Positions 4,557-6,584 of a stretch of DNA of 6,584 nucleotides are shown piece after piece. Position 1 is the stretch's first letter; every line of letters starts with the position of its first letter. Source of the stretch: Thalassospiraceae bacterium (GTDB lineage Bacteria > Pseudomonadota > Alphaproteobacteria > Rhodospirillales > Magnetovibrionaceae). Where the stretch lies: the NCBI GenBank assembly GCA_030638205.1, contig DAOWFB010000156.1:1-6584 (forward strand), written 5' to 3'. The translations under genes and the position numbers were made by a program. The notes beneath the pieces were generated by a model. It made no database searches. It was not told where the DNA came from and saw only the letters and a list, made by a program, of their open reading frames with translations.

Positions 4557-6227
4557 TTAAGAGACAGCGGTTAGGCACACCCTGAAACGAGCACCAGTGA
4601 TTTTGCCAGCTTGGTTTATCATGTTTTCAGCCATTATTTGCCCGCCATAGGCATCAATAATCTGTTTTGATATGGCAAGGCCAAGGCCCGAATGGGTTCC
4701 AAATTTCTCTGCTACCGGGCGTTCGGTATAAAAGCGATCAAAAATTGCCATTTCTTTTCCCGGCGTTATGCCGGGGCCATCATCGCTAACGGTTATAATA
4801 ATATCGCTGTTATTTTTTGTTGCTGCTATTTTTATTATTCCACCATCGGGGCTAAAGGTAATTGCATTGACAAGCAGGTTTCTAAATACCTGCACCAGGC
4901 GGTCTTCCATTCCTTCGGTTATTAAATTTTCTTCTACCTTAAGCACGGCCACAGGCTCACCATCACGTTTGGTTGCATCATGTATGCTGACCAATGTTTC
5001 TAACATGGAAGAAATATTTACCTTTACCGTTTCAGCTCGGCTTAGTTCGGCATCCAATCTAGAAGCATCAGAAATGTCGGTTATCAGGCGGTCAAGCCTT
5101 TCCACATCATCTTGAATAATAGCCATCAGCTTTTTTTGCTGAGATATATTTTCAATTCGTGTCGCGGTTTCAACTGCACTTTTAATTGATGTAAGCGGAT
5201 TTTTAATTTCATGGGAAACATCGGCGGCAAAGCGCTCAATGGCGTCCATCCGTGTCCATAATGCTTCGGTCATATCGCTAAGGGCTCTGGCCAGTTCGCC
5301 AATTTCATCGGAACGTTCGCCGAAATCCGGGATTTTGTGTTGGCGGTGATGGCCTTTGCGAATGTATTCGGCTGCCAACGCCAATGAACGTATGGGTCTG
5401 GCTATTGTTCCGGCCAGATAAAACGAAAGAGCAACCGTAATAACCAGCGCTACGATAAATACTTTAAGTATATCCAGGCGCACCTCATAAAGGGCGGCAT
5501 CAATTTCGCCTGAACCTTTGGAAAGAAAAATCACGCCCAGCGTTTGTTTGTAACGCGTTATCGGCATGGCAACGGTCAGCACCAGCGATCCGTCAGGCAT
5601 TGATCTTCTCGCCACCCATACCTCACCCTGCATGGCCGCCATTACCTCGGGGTAATCGCTTGCTTTTTGTTGGATGTTTTCTTTATAGAGCGTGTAATCA
5701 TCACCGCCGGGCAGCCAATTATACAGCCTATCAATTGCTCGAAACACGCCGCTTAAAAAACTTGCTTTTTCTTCTTCGGTTACCGGCGGGGGCAGGTCTT
5801 CTCTTTGTACCTGGCCACCCGGCTCAAGCAGCTTTCGGGAATCGGCAGCCAGCCTGCCGTTCGGCATGAAAAGTCGGGCCCGGGTTTCAGCGGTAAAGGC
5901 AAGGCGGCGTACAATTTGTGATGAAAGTTCAGGCACAAGCACCTGACTCATGGGCGAAACCGCACTCTCGCCAAGGGCAACCGCAAAAATTTCTGCATGG
6001 GTGCGCAGGCCGGAAAGTTCTGTTGAAATCAGATTGCGACGGTATTCATCAAGATAAAAAATACCCGCGACCAGTATCGCCGGTGCCAACAGATTGACCG
6101 CAAGAATTCGCAGTGTAATACGTGAAAAACGCCCGCTCAATCCGTGACTATGAATATGCTCACGAACATGGTCATGAATAGAGGCGTGATCTGGTGTGCC
6201 TGCGCTATCGCTATCGGTTTTTTCCAT
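4557..6227 (-). CDS. chvG: ChvG-type membrane sensor histidine kinase (ExoS/BvrS/ChvG family)
   Basis: Inner-membrane sensor kinase of an envelope-stress/acid-responsive two-component system; it autophosphorylates on histidine and phosphorylates ChvI. The 556 residues are arranged as a cytoplasmic His-rich tail (1-33), TM1 (about 40-59), a periplasmic sensor region (about 64-252), TM2 (about 253-275), HAMP (about 275-328), the HisKA dimerisation domain with phospho-acceptor His339 (VSHEIKNPL), and the HATPase domain. In the latter, the N box has Asn450/Asn454 (FRNLLVNAITFSP), G1 is DDGPGI (482-487), the F box is IFDRFY, and G2 is HSGLGLAIS (512-520). All catalytic boxes are intact. In rhizobia the periplasmic protein ExoR holds the orthologue off; no ExoR gene is in view. 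The gene starts 15 nt after chvI with a weak ribosome site, typical of an operon. Assignment to ChvG rather than another kinase rests on the neighbouring chvI, hprK and PTS genes. Confidence 0.93.
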   Translation of the reverse strand: MEKTDSDSAGTPDHASIHDHVREHIHSHGLSGRFSRITLRILAVNLLAPAILVAGIFYLDEYRRNLISTELSGLRTHAEIFAVALGESAVSPMSQVLVPELSSQIVRRLAFTAETRARLFMPNGRLAADSRKLLEPGGQVQREDLPPPVTEEEKASFLSGVFRAIDRLYNWLPGGDDYTLYKENIQQKASDYPEVMAAMQGEVWVARRSMPDGSLVLTVAMPITRYKQTLGVIFLSKGSGEIDAALYEVRLDILKVFIVALVITVALSFYLAGTIARPIRSLALAAEYIRKGHHRQHKIPDFGERSDEIGELARALSDMTEALWTRMDAIERFAADVSHEIKNPLTSIKSAVETATRIENISQQKKLMAIIQDDVERLDRLITDISDASRLDAELSRAETVKVNISSMLETLVSIHDATKRDGEPVAVLKVEENLITEGMEDRLVQVFRNLLVNAITFSPDGGIIKIAATKNNSDIIITVSDDGPGITPGKEMAIFDRFYTERPVAEKFGTHSGLGLAISKQIIDAYGGQIMAENMINQAGKITGARFRVCLTAVS

Positions 6228-6242
6228 GCGGCCCAGTTTAAA

Positions 6243-6584
6243 TCAATCTGCCTTGTAGCGATAGCCAACGCCGTAAAGGGTCTCTATTTCGTCAAAGTCA
6301 GGAACGGCGGCGCGGAATTTACGGCGCAGACGCTTGATGTGGCTATCTATGGTGCGATCATCGACATAAATGTTTTCGCCATATGCCGCGTCAATTAACT
6401 GATCACGACTTTTAACGTGACCGGGGTTAGCGGCCAGCGCGTGCAAAAGCAAAAATTCGGTTACCGTCAAATTGACCTGCGTTTCTTTCCATGTGCAAAG
6501 GTGGCGCGAGGTGTCCATCATCAGGTGGCCGCGGGTTATTAAATCTCCACTTCCCGATGCTGGGTCAAGCCTGCGTAAAACAGC
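6243..6584 (-). CDS. chvI: ChvI-type OmpR-family response regulator, C-terminal part, cut by window edge
   Basis: DNA-binding output half of the regulator paired with ChvG. The frame is open to the window edge: 113 residues are present, beginning AVLRR (the linker that follows the receiver domain), so the ATG at 6521 is an internal methionine and not the start. The winged-helix domain is complete: LTVTEFLLLHALA, then KSRDQLIDAAYG, then the recognition-helix region VDDRTIDSHIKRLRRKF and the wing ETLYGVGYRYK. These segments are strongly ChvI/BvrR-like. The phosphoacceptor aspartate lies in the receiver domain outside the window. Full-length ChvI is about 240 residues, so roughly half is missing. 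It is the first gene seen of the operon; its promoter lies beyond the right edge. Confidence 0.94.
   Translation of the reverse strand, partial: AVLRRLDPASGSGDLITRGHLMMDTSRHLCTWKETQVNLTVTEFLLLHALAANPGHVKSRDQLIDAAYGENIYVDDRTIDSHIKRLRRKFRAAVPDFDEIETLYGVGYRYKAD

Noticed and set aside
6243..6521. Treating the ATG at 6521 as the start of a 92-residue DNA-binding protein
   Set aside because: The frame is open to the window edge and the extra 21 residues match the linker of an OmpR-family regulator, so it is the end of a longer chvI gene.

Overview
The window is a compact, one-directional gene block on the minus strand of an alphaproteobacterium. Six genes are complete and two are cut by the window edges. 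The lineage call rests on gene content and order: ChvI/ChvG-type two-component system, short HPr kinase, RapZ, EIIA-Man-like protein, HPr, then S-adenosylhomocysteinase. This is the well-known alphaproteobacterial neighbourhood (ChvIG/BvrRS/ExoS-ChvI next to the regulatory PTS). By eye the base composition is moderate rather than GC-rich, which argues against a high-GC Rhizobium-like genome, but I do not assign an order or genus.

Layout in transcription order (right to left): the C-terminal part of chvI (6584-6243), chvG sensor kinase (6227-4557), a 67-nt gap, hprK (4489-4013), rapZ (4016-3129, ATGA overlap with hprK), a 57-nt gap holding a 13-bp tandem repeat and a hairpin, manX/EIIA (3071-2667), ptsH/HPr (2660-2379), ptsI/Enzyme I (2359-557), a 185-nt intergenic region with hairpins and a possible promoter, and the start of ahcY (371 to beyond the left edge). 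No gene is supported on the plus strand, and I see no tRNA, rRNA, CRISPR array or mobile element.

How the genes work together (family knowledge plus inference): Enzyme I takes phosphate from PEP and passes it to His19 of HPr, which passes it to His9 of the EIIA-Man-like protein. No sugar permease (EIIB, EIIC or EIID) is present, so the cascade looks regulatory rather than transporting. HprK can phosphorylate HPr on a serine (Ser50 here), giving a second input that reads ATP or metabolite state. RapZ is a nucleotide-binding regulator. ChvG/ChvI is an envelope-stress and acid-responsive two-component system that in related bacteria controls envelope and host-interaction genes. Together this joins a carbon/energy sensor to an envelope sensor.

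The cluster is of a known type. The points worth a second look are local: Enzyme I encoded inside the cluster without a GAF domain and with a lysine-rich N-terminus, a likely internal start for manX, a -10-like element placed for a leaderless hprK mRNA, the tandem repeat/hairpin before manX, a terminator-like hairpin antisense to the start of ptsI, and a His-rich cytoplasmic tail on ChvG.
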